Shown piece by piece: positions 1 to 8,998 of a stretch of 64,000 bases of DNA (position 1 is its first letter; every line of letters starts with the position of its first letter). This stretch comes from Parabacteroides timonensis. Its GTDB lineage: Bacteria; Bacteroidota; Bacteroidia; Bacteroidales; Tannerellaceae. Below the pieces are notes generated by a model, which worked only from the letters and a program-made list of their open reading frames with translations, made no database searches and was not told the DNA's origin. The position numbers were made by a program, and so were the translations under genes. The DNA is taken from contig NZ_LT669941.1 of NCBI RefSeq assembly GCF_900128505.1, forward strand, positions 1,486,048-1,550,047, given 5' to 3'.

Positions 1-441
1 TCCGTTTGTGGTACCTTTTACCACAACATTAGCACCAATAATAGGATCACCAAGCTGATCCTTTACAAGACCTGTAATTCTCTTCCCTTCCTGAGCTACA
101 GAAGGTGTTGCATTACGGGTTAGAACAATGTAGTCATTCTCAAATGCAAATCGGACATCCGAGTCTCCGAAGACATCTTTCAAATATTGCGAGACTGCTT
201 TTTTTCCCGTTTTTACAGAAATGACTTCGTCTACATTAACTTCGTTTTTACTATAAACAAACAGATAATCTGTTTGCTTTTCAACCTGATCGATGAAACT
301 ACCGATCGTTAAATTCTTTCCGTTGATATTCACCTTTGCATTTTGCGAACTGGTATTTGCCGCAAAAGAAGAGAATGCGCAACAGAGAAGAAGGAAAGCT
401 GAAATTCTCATAATGCTTAGAAATTTCGGTTCTTTTTTCAT
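1..441 (-). CDS. SusC/RagA-type TonB-dependent receptor with STN domain, N-terminal part (cut by window edge)
   Basis: The reading frame starts at the ATG at 441 and is open to base 1, giving 147 residues of a protein that normally has about 1,100. Visible are a signal peptide (about 1-28), an STN domain (about 41-108) and the start of a carboxypeptidase-regulatory-like domain (from about 121, with D-P-I-I-G-A-N-V and K-G-T-T-N-G). The TonB plug and barrel lie beyond the edge. STN-bearing SusC proteins are known to signal through an inner-membrane FecR anti-sigma factor to an ECF sigma factor. Exactly such a pair lies just upstream (615-2227), so this is probably the receptor of that trans-envelope circuit. 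The substrate cannot be told from the fragment. Confidence 0.95.
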   Translation of the reverse strand, partial: MKKEPKFLSIMRISAFLLLCCAFSSFAANTSSQNAKVNINGKNLTIGSFIDQVEKQTDYLFVYSKNEVNVDEVISVKTGKKAVSQYLKDVFGDSDVRFAFENDYIVLTRNATPSVAQEGKRITGLVKDQLGDPIIGANVVVKGTTNG

Positions 442-488
442 AACTTTGCTTCGTTTACTTGTTAATACTTAATTTATTTAGTGTTAGC

Positions 489-524
489 AACAGCCGTTGG
501 ATGCGGTAACATCCAACGGCTGTT
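489..524. terminator. Perfect 15-bp hairpin between fecR-like and susC-like genes
   Basis: Arms at 489-503 and 510-524 are perfectly complementary (AACAGCCGTTGGATG with its complement) around a 6-nt loop. On the plus strand it is followed by TTTTT; on the minus strand, where all the genes lie, no strong T-run follows. It could separate the sigma/anti-sigma transcript from the susC transcript or act as a partial terminator or mRNA stabiliser. Confidence 0.6.
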
Positions 525-614
525 TTTATATAAAAACTCAATCCGTCATAGGCTATTACTGATTTAAAAGGTTATACATATATTTATTTTTTCTCCTTGT
601 TGTCTAGTCATGTT

Positions 615-1595
615 TCAACGTATTGTAATCTTATTCAGCTCTTCATCCTTCAGATATGAAAAATAATATATCTTCTGTAAAGTCTTCAAAACGCTTTCTA
701 TGCCATCCCTTTGGCGGAACTTACCGCTGAACTTGTAATTATTCAGCTTTCTGTTCTTTGTCTCTATGGTGATATCATAATAAAGCTCCAGTCTTTTGAT
801 AATATCACTGAAAGCAACATCATCGAAAGCATAAATACCTTCTTTCCATAATAAAAAGTCGGTATTATCCATCTTGCTTTTCACCAACCGTCCGTCTTTC
901 AACTCCGCATAGTCATTCGGACTCATAAACATGGCAACCGATTCATTCCCCGACTTATAGAGTTTGACCGACCCTTCGATCAATGCGGTATTAAATTCAT
1001 TTTTCCCTTTATAAGCAAAGACATTGAACTTAGTTCCCAGTACTTTTATATCCAGTTTTTCCGTGGAAACAATAAATGGGGCTTCTTCATTGCGGGAGAC
1101 TTCAAAAAAAGCTTCTCCATCCAATTCCACCTTTCGTTCCTCATCGGCAAACCGGTTGGGATAACGTAAATGGGAACGGGCATTCAGCCAGACAACTGTT
1201 CCATCATGCAATTTTACCCGGGCACGCTGGCCCGGCGGAGTCGAGAATTCTTCGAAGGCTAACTGTTCATCGATTGCACTATCATGCCGATAATCCATTA
1301 TAAGCCAGGTCGACAGGATAGCCATACAGATAGCTGCCGCATATCCTACCAGATGCCTGGTCAGGCCTACGAACTTCTTTTCCTCTTTTTTATGAGCTTT
1401 TTTGAATTGGATAAGTTTACCGACAGCTTTCATCTCATCGTCTTTTACGGGTAGTGAAGCCGACAAAGCACACAGATTCTGCGTAGACACGAACTCCTTG
1501 TGCAAATTCTTATCTGTTTGCATCAAAGAGAATAACTCTGCTTTTTCCTCTGCCGTTATATCCTTATTGAAATATTTAGTAATTAAACTATGCAT
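615..1595 (-). CDS. FecR-family anti-sigma factor
   Basis: An inner-membrane anti-sigma factor of about 326 residues. The frame extends to a TTG at 1643, but the ATG at 1595 gives the usual family N-terminus (M-H-S-L-I-T-K-Y-F, then an E-E-K acidic stretch), so I use that start. A cytoplasmic anti-sigma segment covers about 1-75 and one membrane helix about 81-101. A periplasmic FecR domain begins near 117 (P-P-G-Q-R-A, D-G-T-V-V-W-L-N-A) and a DUF4974-like C-terminal domain near 250. It follows the sigma gene by about 70 bp and precedes the STN-type SusC gene, the standard Bacteroidetes order. It should hold the sigma factor inactive until the receptor signals substrate binding. Confidence 0.95.
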   Translation of the reverse strand: MHSLITKYFNKDITAEEKAELFSLMQTDKNLHKEFVSTQNLCALSASLPVKDDEMKAVGKLIQFKKAHKKEEKKFVGLTRHLVGYAAAICMAILSTWLIMDYRHDSAIDEQLAFEEFSTPPGQRARVKLHDGTVVWLNARSHLRYPNRFADEERKVELDGEAFFEVSRNEEAPFIVSTEKLDIKVLGTKFNVFAYKGKNEFNTALIEGSVKLYKSGNESVAMFMSPNDYAELKDGRLVKSKMDNTDFLLWKEGIYAFDDVAFSDIIKRLELYYDITIETKNRKLNNYKFSGKFRQRDGIESVLKTLQKIYYFSYLKDEELNKITIR

Positions 1596-1663
1596 TTTCC
1601 GACTTTTATAAGGGAGAGCGTTTAAAAATTTATTTTCCCCCAAAGCCGCCTAAAAAATAAATG

Positions 1664-2227
1664 TTATTTAACAAATATAAGAAAGAGTAATAAAGGTAGG
1701 TAGTCTTTCAGTTCTGTTTTTAGTTTCTTCAAGGCAATGGTCATTTGGTTCTCAACCGTACTGACAGAGATATTCAATTCTTCCGCAATTTCACGGTTTT
1801 TCTTTCCTTCAATACGGCTTTTCAAAAAGATTTCCCGGCAACGTTCAGGCAGTTTATTGATTGCCTCCGTCAATATCCGTTCGATATCCTCCTCTGATGT
1901 TAAAGTATAATTCAATGATTCGAGAGAAGACAATTTAGCTTTAAATTCCTGCTGAAACTCTTCTATGACCAAACGATGCCTTAAGTAGTCTAAACATTTA
2001 TTTTTCACCAAACTAAAGAGATAAGACATCAGACTTATATGGATATCCAATACATCCCTTTTTTCCCACAACAGGAGAAAGACATCTTGTACAATATTTT
2101 CTGCATCTTCATCAAACAAAACATATTCTTTAGCAAAGCGATACATACGGAAATAATACGTCACATAAATCTTGTCGAAATTACTTCGTATATCTTTGAC
2201 TAAAATATTTGTATTGTTTAACGGCAT
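1664..2227 (-). CDS. ECF-type RNA polymerase sigma-70 factor (FecI-like)
   Basis: An ECF sigma factor of 187 residues. Region 2 spans about 15-85, with a D-A-E-N-I-V-Q-D-V-F core near 41-50 for -10 recognition. Region 4 spans about 110-172, with a helix-turn-helix at about 143-162 (R-E-I-A-E-E-L-N-I-S). The C-terminus ends in a very hydrophobic tail (Y-L-P-L-L-L-F-L-I-F-V-K). It should direct transcription of the neighbouring susC-type gene and its partners, under control of the FecR-like protein encoded next. A candidate -7 box lies about 45 bp upstream. Confidence 0.95.
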   Translation of the reverse strand: MPLNNTNILVKDIRSNFDKIYVTYYFRMYRFAKEYVLFDEDAENIVQDVFLLLWEKRDVLDIHISLMSYLFSLVKNKCLDYLRHRLVIEEFQQEFKAKLSSLESLNYTLTSEEDIERILTEAINKLPERCREIFLKSRIEGKKNREIAEELNISVSTVENQMTIALKKLKTELKDYLPLLLFLIFVK

Positions 2228-2271
2228 CTTTTTATATTGTTACATCTGTTACTTGTATAATGTAGATACAG

Positions 2272-2279
2272 CAAAGATA
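2272..2279 (-). promoter_or_regulatory. Candidate -7 box of the sigma factor gene
   Basis: The minus strand reads TATCTTTG, an exact match to the Bacteroides TAnnTTTG -7 element, 45 bp upstream of the start at 2227. No convincing -33 TTTG sits at the expected 19-21 bp distance; TTG at 2295-2297 is too close. The rest of 2228-2451 is AT-rich with nothing else recognised. Confidence 0.4.
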
Positions 2280-2451
2280 TAAAAGATACTTGCACAATAA
2301 GAAGGTTCTTTAAAAAATTTCATTTATTAAAATTGATATTAATATCTTACAGATCTATATCCTCTCCTTTATGCCGTTCATTACTAACACTATTTTACAT
2401 TATTATGGGAGATAAAACGCCTTTGAAAAAAAGATATATCTTTTGAAAACA

Positions 2452-2487
2452 AAAGACAGGACTTTTGAAGATAAAAGTCCTGTCTTT
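2452..2487 (-). terminator. Terminator hairpin downstream of the GH38 gene
   Basis: Perfect 15-bp arms at 2452-2466 and 2473-2487 (AAAGACAGGACTTTT and its complement) enclose a 6-nt loop. On the minus strand the stem is followed by TTGTTTTC. It lies 66 bp past the stop of the GH38 gene at 2553, so it probably ends the mannose operon. Confidence 0.7.
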
Positions 2488-2504
2488 ACATTTCAAAACA
2501 CCGG
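2473..2504. repeat. Copy 1 of a 32-bp intergenic repeat
   Basis: This block (AAAAGTCCTGTCTT-T-ACATTTCAAAA-C-ACCGG) recurs at 27055-27086 with 2 mismatches in 32. In both places it overlaps or adjoins a hairpin containing ACTTTTGAA or its complement and lies between the end of one minus-strand gene and the start of the next. Confidence 0.75.
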
Positions 2505-2552
2505 TCTTTTTTAGACAGATGTCCGAAGGGGTATCCGGTTCTATTCCTGAAC

Positions 2553-5456
2553 TTACCAGGAAAGCTTTATAAACTTATTTTCCCAGGGAGCGAACGTCGT
2601 TTCGGGAGTACTTTTCACTGGATCTCCTACTACATCGCAGACGGTAACTGCGGTAAACTTCACCTTATCGGAAGTGACGGCAAACGTTGCAGGCTTACCT
2701 GCTATTTCACGAAGCTGAAGCATAACGGCACGCTCGCCTTCCACTGGTTTCATATTTACCAGCAGAATATTATCGGGAACGATATTGAATACAGAGGCCG
2801 GAGAAATCGCTTTGTTACCTTTCGCACCTGCCGGTAATACGCGGGTCAAGAACGGGATACGGTTCTCCCAGGCAAAACGGGTGGCATAGCCTACCGAGTT
2901 GTCTTTACTTGAATTGATAAAGTAGCTCCATTGTAATTCACCCATCTGGTCGGCGTTAAAATTGGTCACCCAGTAATTGTTCATCGGCCAGGAATACATG
3001 TTGGTGGACTGGGGAACAGCGCCTGCTTTATACCGTCCGGTATTGATGGCTCCGAACTGCATCAGAGGTATCTCCGGACTTCCCATAACGACCTGCGACT
3101 CGTTGTTACATGCCGTTGCAAAGTTCTGAACGGTATACCAGTCGTTCGATGATCCGGGGATCTGATCGACACCCGCTTCGATGGTACCACCGGGTACGTC
3201 GAGCATGATCTTACCCTGGTTCACTTCAAACGGGAAAGAGATGTAGACCGCTTCCGGATCGGTCACCGCTTTCTTACGCAAACGGTAAACTATCTCGATC
3301 TTCTTATCTACATTAAACACACGGAACTCCACCATCAGGTTATTCGGTTCGCGTCCGGCAACCGTCTCACCACGGAAACGATAGGTATCCCAGATAGCCC
3401 CCTTCTCGTAACGTTCGAAACGAATACGCTCGGGACGACGACGTAGGAACTGAGGTTCACGGTATTGTTCCATCGGATGACGGCTGTCGATGATCTCATA
3501 GATAAACTCACCTAACTCCCACTCGGCATTCGGAGTGGTCAGCTCTTTATTCAGCTCTTTGTCGAACAATTTACTGATCGTTCCTTTACGAGGATTGAAG
3601 TCGATGGCATACCAGTTGTTTTCCACATGTGCCTTTTCCAATGCGGCAGAAGATACAATCTCCGGACGGGGCTCGTTCTTTACCTTAATATAGTATTGTG
3701 CATATCCCAAAGCTGGAACATCTTTTACGAACAAAGACCAATACGTTCCGTCGGAACGGCTTTCTGCCGGCTGGGCAGGGATAATATTACCAGCGGTATC
3801 TGTAATTTCGAATGCTTTCTCGCGGGGTAATATCTGATGGTCGATGTATACTTTGGCAATGCCGCTATACGTCCAGTTCAAGGTATTGAAAACAGCAACG
3901 GACGGATACTCGGCCTTTGGCACGAAAGACTGCAGCAATCCCATTGTTACTTCTCCCAGCAGGCCGGAATGGCGGTAAGCCTCCCAGGCATACGATTGTT
4001 TCAGGGAACGTTGTTCCCAGGTTTCCTTGCAATAGGCATCCCGCACGCTTTCGCTGTAACCAAAGGTGTGTTCGTCATAAAAGAGCAAGGCTTTGTTGAT
4101 ATCGTAAATCTGGTTATCTATCTGAGTAGGAAGTTTCGCTCCCATCATGCCGGCAAACGATAGACCGGCCTGGTTGGCTATGATGTCCGAATGAGTGATA
4201 CGGGAAATAGCCGCTTCACGTGCTCCGGATCCAAAGCCGTCGGTCCACCAATCGGGCCATGCGCCACGGATGGTTTGTATTTTATCGGCATAGTTCGATT
4301 CCACCTCTTTGATAAACTCGCTGGCTACGGCCGTACGAAGTTTAGGCCATTCGTATTTCTCGTTCCATTTCATCAGCATTTCGCAACTCTTTGTCGAAGG
4401 GGGCGAGTTGTCAGTGAAATAACCGGAGTGTTGGGCGGCAACGATATCATACGGATAGTTTTTCGCTTCCATCTCTCCCAGATAATTCAGTACACGTTCC
4501 TCAAACTGTTCGAAGTTATCGGTATGGATACCGAAGAAGTTACCCTGGTTATAATGTTCGGCACAGTAGGTCAAGACCTTCTTTCCCGAAGGAGACTGCC
4601 ACCAGAAGACGGTCGGGATATCGAAACAGATCAGGGCACGGTGACCATGTGTTCCCATATTGACATACTTCACACCGGCATCGGCAAAGAACTCGCTGAA
4701 ACACCAGCCGATACCGTTCACATCGTTCTGCATGGCGACTTCCGCCTTCAAACCGGCATCACGGAATTGTTTCAGTGGATACAAGGAAGCAGCCAATGTC
4801 TGCTCGTCCGGCAGTTCGTCGAAGTTCAGATACATAGCAGCGAGTTCGATACGTCCTTCCGCTACCCGTTTCTTTAACCGGGCAATCTGTTCGGCCGGAC
4901 GGCATTTCAGGTATTCGCTGACAGCCCAGGCGATCTCACAAGTCCAGCGGAACTTGGCGAAGTCGGGATAATTGTCGGTTGCATCGCAATAGTCGAGCGC
5001 ATAGTCGATATAACGAAGGTGTTCCGCCAGAATCTCGGTCTGCGAACGGGTATAACCGATATCGGTATGGGTATGCTGTACCATATTCATCTGCCAGTGG
5101 CGGACTGGTTTCACATCTATCAGAGCGGACTCTTTTTCTTTTCCAACCGTTACCGTCAGAGGCAATTGCACTGCAGACTGCACAGCCGGTATCTCAAAAA
5201 AGAAGAGATTGGCACCATCATTCAGCTTCTCCTTTCGCGACTGGTCTCCCAACGTAAGTGTTGCAGTAACAGGTGCACCGCTATGCTTCACAGTTACCTG
5301 TACTTTCTGTACCGGACCTTTCGCCGTTTTATATAAAGCAGGGAAAAGATGAGTTTCGATTCCCGGAGGTGCAGTCGATGCACTCCACACAGCGGAGGAC
5401 ATTGTAAACAATGCCAGCCCAGCCAGGAACAAGTTTTTTAGTGTTTTCATAAGCAT
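2553..5456 (-). CDS. GH38-type alpha-mannosidase, exported
   Basis: A glycoside hydrolase of 967 residues with an N-terminal signal peptide (cleavage probably after about residue 25). GH38 enzymes are metal-dependent retaining alpha-mannosidases. The H-T-H-T-D-I-G-Y-T metal-binding motif is at 128-136, and D245 in Q-N-D-V-N-G-I-G-W is the likely nucleophile. A large beta-sandwich C-terminal half follows. The ATG at 5456 abuts the stop of the MFS gene; the ATG at 5450 (M-K-T-L-K-N) is an equally good start. It is the last gene of an operon that also encodes GH92 mannosidase, a sugar kinase and a phosphomannose-isomerase-like protein, which supports mannose release from a mannoside glycan in the periplasm. 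Confidence 0.88.
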   Translation of the reverse strand: MLMKTLKNLFLAGLALFTMSSAVWSASTAPPGIETHLFPALYKTAKGPVQKVQVTVKHSGAPVTATLTLGDQSRKEKLNDGANLFFFEIPAVQSAVQLPLTVTVGKEKESALIDVKPVRHWQMNMVQHTHTDIGYTRSQTEILAEHLRYIDYALDYCDATDNYPDFAKFRWTCEIAWAVSEYLKCRPAEQIARLKKRVAEGRIELAAMYLNFDELPDEQTLAASLYPLKQFRDAGLKAEVAMQNDVNGIGWCFSEFFADAGVKYVNMGTHGHRALICFDIPTVFWWQSPSGKKVLTYCAEHYNQGNFFGIHTDNFEQFEERVLNYLGEMEAKNYPYDIVAAQHSGYFTDNSPPSTKSCEMLMKWNEKYEWPKLRTAVASEFIKEVESNYADKIQTIRGAWPDWWTDGFGSGAREAAISRITHSDIIANQAGLSFAGMMGAKLPTQIDNQIYDINKALLFYDEHTFGYSESVRDAYCKETWEQRSLKQSYAWEAYRHSGLLGEVTMGLLQSFVPKAEYPSVAVFNTLNWTYSGIAKVYIDHQILPREKAFEITDTAGNIIPAQPAESRSDGTYWSLFVKDVPALGYAQYYIKVKNEPRPEIVSSAALEKAHVENNWYAIDFNPRKGTISKLFDKELNKELTTPNAEWELGEFIYEIIDSRHPMEQYREPQFLRRRPERIRFERYEKGAIWDTYRFRGETVAGREPNNLMVEFRVFNVDKKIEIVYRLRKKAVTDPEAVYISFPFEVNQGKIMLDVPGGTIEAGVDQIPGSSNDWYTVQNFATACNNESQVVMGSPEIPLMQFGAINTGRYKAGAVPQSTNMYSWPMNNYWVTNFNADQMGELQWSYFINSSKDNSVGYATRFAWENRIPFLTRVLPAGAKGNKAISPASVFNIVPDNILLVNMKPVEGERAVMLQLREIAGKPATFAVTSDKVKFTAVTVCDVVGDPVKSTPETTFAPWENKFIKLSW

Positions 5457-6602
5457 CTATTTTTTATCGATTCGAAAAGATATAAGACAAATATAAAGAA
5501 GACAAAGCAGGAGGATGGATAATCCCGCAACCTGCCCGAAGCCATCGGCCACGACTCCCATCAGCGGAGTAATCAGCGCACCGCCGGATACTCCCATGAT
5601 CATCAGCGCCGATATTTCGTTTGCCCGTTCCGGTTTATGCTGAAGGGCGAACGAGAAGATGATCGAGAAGACATTCGCACAGGCCAGTCCTATAATAACG
5701 ATCATCACGAACATGCTCCATGTAGCAGGGACAGCCAGCAACAGGACAAATGCCACGATTGCCACAAACATGCTATATTTCAGGAAGCGGCTTGCCGAAA
5801 ATTTTGCCAGCAGGAGAGCGCCGACAAACGATCCGATCGTACGAGCTGCGAAGTACAGGCTGGTTCCCAATCCGGCTTCCGAAAGAGGCATACCCGTACG
5901 GTCCATCAATAATTTAGGGATAGTCGTATTCAGACCGACATCTATGCCGACAATAAAAAGGATTCCGAGGAACAAGGATACGATATATTTATCATTGAAA
6001 AGGGATACTGTCGTACCAAAGGTCACATGGGCTTCCTCCAGCTTTTCCTTTCCCGGAATAATGGAGATAAGCCAGATTGTAGAGATCAGTGTCGTTACAG
6101 AATATACGGCAAAGATCAGTTTCCAGTCCCCCCAGAAAGAAGCGGCGACACCGGCAATGATCGGACCCAGGAAAGAGGAGATCGCCTTGATAAACTGCCC
6201 CAGGGTCAGTACACTGGTTATGCGGTCCGGGTTGACGACATTGGCAACCATCGGGTTCAGGGAAACCTGAAGGATCGTATTGCCGATACCCAACAGCGCA
6301 AAAGTCAATAAAATACAGGGGAAGTCATAAAAGAACAAAGGCAGCAGCATAGCGAGGGCGGTTATGGCCAACGCTATCACTACGGTATTACGCCGTCCGA
6401 CTTTCCCCATCAGGATACCTGTCGGAATGGAAAACAGGACAAACCAAAGGAAGACCATCATCGGCAACAGGTTGGCAAGCGTATCGGAAAGGGAAAAGTC
6501 CACCTTTACGTAATTAGTCGCAATGCCTACAACATCTGCAAAGCCCATCACAAAGAATCCGAAGAGGATGGGGTAAATGGCTTTTGAATTTTGTTTATTC
6601 AT
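5457..6602 (-). CDS. MFS sugar transporter (FucP/glucose-galactose type)
   Basis: A 381-residue membrane protein with about twelve hydrophobic helices and an MFS loop motif (G-K-V-G-R-R-N) between helices 2 and 3. The overall pattern, including L-L-P-M-M-V-F-L-W-F-V and G-N-T-I-L-Q-V-S-L-N-P, is that of the FucP-like sugar/proton symporters common in Bacteroidetes. It lies between the GH92 gene (12-bp gap) and the GH38 gene (no gap). The likely role is to carry the monosaccharide freed by these mannosidases, probably mannose, across the inner membrane to the ROK kinase. The substrate is inferred from context. Confidence 0.88.
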   Translation of the reverse strand: MNKQNSKAIYPILFGFFVMGFADVVGIATNYVKVDFSLSDTLANLLPMMVFLWFVLFSIPTGILMGKVGRRNTVVIALAITALAMLLPLFFYDFPCILLTFALLGIGNTILQVSLNPMVANVVNPDRITSVLTLGQFIKAISSFLGPIIAGVAASFWGDWKLIFAVYSVTTLISTIWLISIIPGKEKLEEAHVTFGTTVSLFNDKYIVSLFLGILFIVGIDVGLNTTIPKLLMDRTGMPLSEAGLGTSLYFAARTIGSFVGALLLAKFSASRFLKYSMFVAIVAFVLLLAVPATWSMFVMIVIIGLACANVFSIIFSFALQHKPERANEISALMIMGVSGGALITPLMGVVADGFGQVAGLSILLLCLLYICLISFRIDKK

Positions 6603-6614
6603 GGTATATATTCT

Positions 6615-8978
6615 TTATTTGTAATCATCCACTGCACGATTACCCATATCCATCTCCAGACGACCTCCGGCAGTAATTGTTTCAAAAGGAATACGAGTGG
6701 CAGGATATACCTCACCATTCAGGCGGTATTGCTGCACATAGACGTTTTCCTTACTGTTGTTCTTTGCTTCGATAACGAACTCTTTTCCTTTATAATATTG
6801 GTTGTTGAGTTGGATCGTTATCTTGTCAAATACCGGACTGCCCAAAGCAAAAGAAGGTGTTGAATCCGTCAGGCCTTTCACGTCGAACATTCCCAGCGAA
6901 GCGATCACATACCAGGCACCCAACTGGCCCTGATCTTCATCCTGTCCGTAGCCGTAGCCATGTATTCCGTCCGTACCGTAGAACTCATCGAGGATGGCAC
7001 GTACCCATTTCTGAGTCAACGAAGGACGACCGGCTTCATTGAACAACCAGGAGATATGCAGGCAAGGCTGGTTACCGTGGTTATACAGGGTTTGCAGGCC
7101 GGCAAAGGCACCTACTTCCGTTCCACCGCTGAATATCAGTTTTTGAGAAACCGTAAAGATGCTATCCAGGCGCTGATTGAATACATCCGCTCCTACCTTG
7201 CCGGCTAATGCTTCCGCATCATGAGGCACATAGAATGTGTACTGCCAGGCATTTCCTTCCTGGAAACCGCGCCAGACCTGCATCGGCTTGAAATCACCGA
7301 TAAACTGTCCGTCAGCCTTTTTCGGGCGTACGAAATTGGTCGAAGGGTCGTAGATACGTTCCCAGCCTTTGGACAGCCACATCAGTTGATCGTAATCTTC
7401 CGTCTTACCGAGTTTCTTTGCCCATTGAGCTACGGCCCAGGCACTATAAGAGTACTCCAGGGTATGGGAAGCAGAGAACATAAACGCTTCGTCCGGTCCG
7501 TCGCCTTTATCCATGTGGGGGACATAACCGTATTTGAGGAACATGTCCGTATCAACCTTACCGGCACCCAGCGGACGGTTGGTTCCGTCGAGTTCATTCT
7601 TGAGGGAGGCTTCGTAGGCCAGGTCTACGTCAAAGTCGCGGATACCGCATTGGTAAGCTCCTGCCAGGATCGTACTCAACAGGTTCGTGCCGACACCCGA
7701 TACGTAACGGCTGTTGGCAATGCCGTCCGCCAGCCATCCGGCATCTTTATAGACCAACAAATGGCTGCTGATGTAATCGGAAGCATATTCAGGATAAGCC
7801 AATACCCACACCTGCGAAAGGTTCCACTGGGCACCCCAGGCGGCATCAGTATTATACAGGTTATGAACCGGCTTGCCGTCTTTCACAGGGATCTGTCCGA
7901 CACTGCCGTCGTTGCGGGGATAAGCTCCGTTCACGTCGCTCGCCAGCCCGCGTCCGAGCAGGGCATGATAGAGGCCGGTGTAGAATTTCACCTTATCTTC
8001 TTTTACAGGAGTTTCTACCCGGATGCGTCCCAGGTAGTCTTCCCATTGCTGATGGGCGGCTTCTTTCGCCTGGTCGAAGGTTAGCGTCTTGGCTTCCGTC
8101 GCCAGATTCAAGCGGGCATTCGCTACGGAAGTGTATGAGAGGCCGACTTTAGCCGTAATGCTTTCGCCTTCGTTCGTTTTATAAGTGAGGTACAAACCGG
8201 AGCCGATACCTGAAATATGCCGGGTATCCGGCTGCACCTTTTCTCCGATAAATGTACCGTACCCCTCTGGTTGTTTATCCAGCTGGGCGAAGAAATAGAG
8301 AGGCACTTCTGCTCCGGGCTGATATTTCTTTACGTATTCCGGCAGAGTGATTACCCAGCCTTCCACCGTCCCATCTTCGTTCAGGGTGACGGAGGCATCT
8401 TTCACAGCACCGCTCTCCCCCTGCCTGTTACCGATATCGAACAGGATACGGCTCTCGTCGGATGCCGGGAAGGTGTAACGCTGGAAAGCCACGCGGGGCG
8501 TGGCGGTCAGTTCTGCACGGATATTATAATCCTGCAAGTTAACGGAATAATAGCCGGCCGTTGCAATCTCTTCCGAATGGTCGAAACGGGAACGATAGCC
8601 GGTTCCGGTTGAATCGTTCACGGCACCGGGAACAGTCGTCAACTCGCCCACTGTCGGCATCAGGACGATACCGCCCACCTGGAATTCATGCAGACAGGGG
8701 AAACCTTCGATCGAAGTATCCCGATAATCATAGCCGGTAGCTTCCCAACCGGAGTTATTCCCCAGATGCCCGTTAGTCGACGGGGCAGGCTTTGCCATTC
8801 CGAAAGGATAAGCTCCCGGAGTGAAATGGAACCAGCGGCAATGGGCTGTCCCGATACGCGGCTCTACATATTGGGATAGTTCTTCGGCAGCTTTCTCCTC
8901 CTTTACCGGCGAACAGGCAATAGCCAGTCCACCTGCCAGCAAACAAAGGGCTGTGTTTAACAAATAGTTTTTATTCAT
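6615..8978 (-). CDS. GH92 alpha-1,2-type mannosidase, lipoprotein
   Basis: A 787-residue enzyme with a lipoprotein signal (lipobox near A-I-A-C, Cys22), so probably anchored in the outer membrane. GH92 members are calcium-dependent inverting exo-alpha-mannosidases. The N-terminal beta-sandwich starts with Y-V-E-P-R-I-G-T. The (alpha/alpha)6 domain carries the family signature E-G-N-A-W-Q-Y (E574, likely general acid) and D-E-D-Q-G-Q-L-G-A-W-Y near 680-690, with D680/D682 as base candidates. The length is typical of the family. It lies in the operon between the ROK kinase and the MFS porter and probably trims terminal mannose from high-mannose N-glycans or similar mannosides. The exact linkage cannot be read from sequence. 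Confidence 0.93.
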   Translation of the reverse strand: MNKNYLLNTALCLLAGGLAIACSPVKEEKAAEELSQYVEPRIGTAHCRWFHFTPGAYPFGMAKPAPSTNGHLGNNSGWEATGYDYRDTSIEGFPCLHEFQVGGIVLMPTVGELTTVPGAVNDSTGTGYRSRFDHSEEIATAGYYSVNLQDYNIRAELTATPRVAFQRYTFPASDESRILFDIGNRQGESGAVKDASVTLNEDGTVEGWVITLPEYVKKYQPGAEVPLYFFAQLDKQPEGYGTFIGEKVQPDTRHISGIGSGLYLTYKTNEGESITAKVGLSYTSVANARLNLATEAKTLTFDQAKEAAHQQWEDYLGRIRVETPVKEDKVKFYTGLYHALLGRGLASDVNGAYPRNDGSVGQIPVKDGKPVHNLYNTDAAWGAQWNLSQVWVLAYPEYASDYISSHLLVYKDAGWLADGIANSRYVSGVGTNLLSTILAGAYQCGIRDFDVDLAYEASLKNELDGTNRPLGAGKVDTDMFLKYGYVPHMDKGDGPDEAFMFSASHTLEYSYSAWAVAQWAKKLGKTEDYDQLMWLSKGWERIYDPSTNFVRPKKADGQFIGDFKPMQVWRGFQEGNAWQYTFYVPHDAEALAGKVGADVFNQRLDSIFTVSQKLIFSGGTEVGAFAGLQTLYNHGNQPCLHISWLFNEAGRPSLTQKWVRAILDEFYGTDGIHGYGYGQDEDQGQLGAWYVIASLGMFDVKGLTDSTPSFALGSPVFDKITIQLNNQYYKGKEFVIEAKNNSKENVYVQQYRLNGEVYPATRIPFETITAGGRLEMDMGNRAVDDYK

Positions 8979-8998
8979 GGCGTAACTTTATTGTTTCT

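Noticed and set aside
1596..1643. Longer fecR-type reading frame starting at a TTG
   Set aside because: The added 16 residues do not match the usual family start, and an ATG at 1595 gives the expected N-terminus.
7221..8084. 287-codon plus-strand open frame opposite GH92
   Set aside because: Antisense of a clear GH92 gene. Long antisense frames are common in GC-balanced coding DNA and the translation shows no family features.
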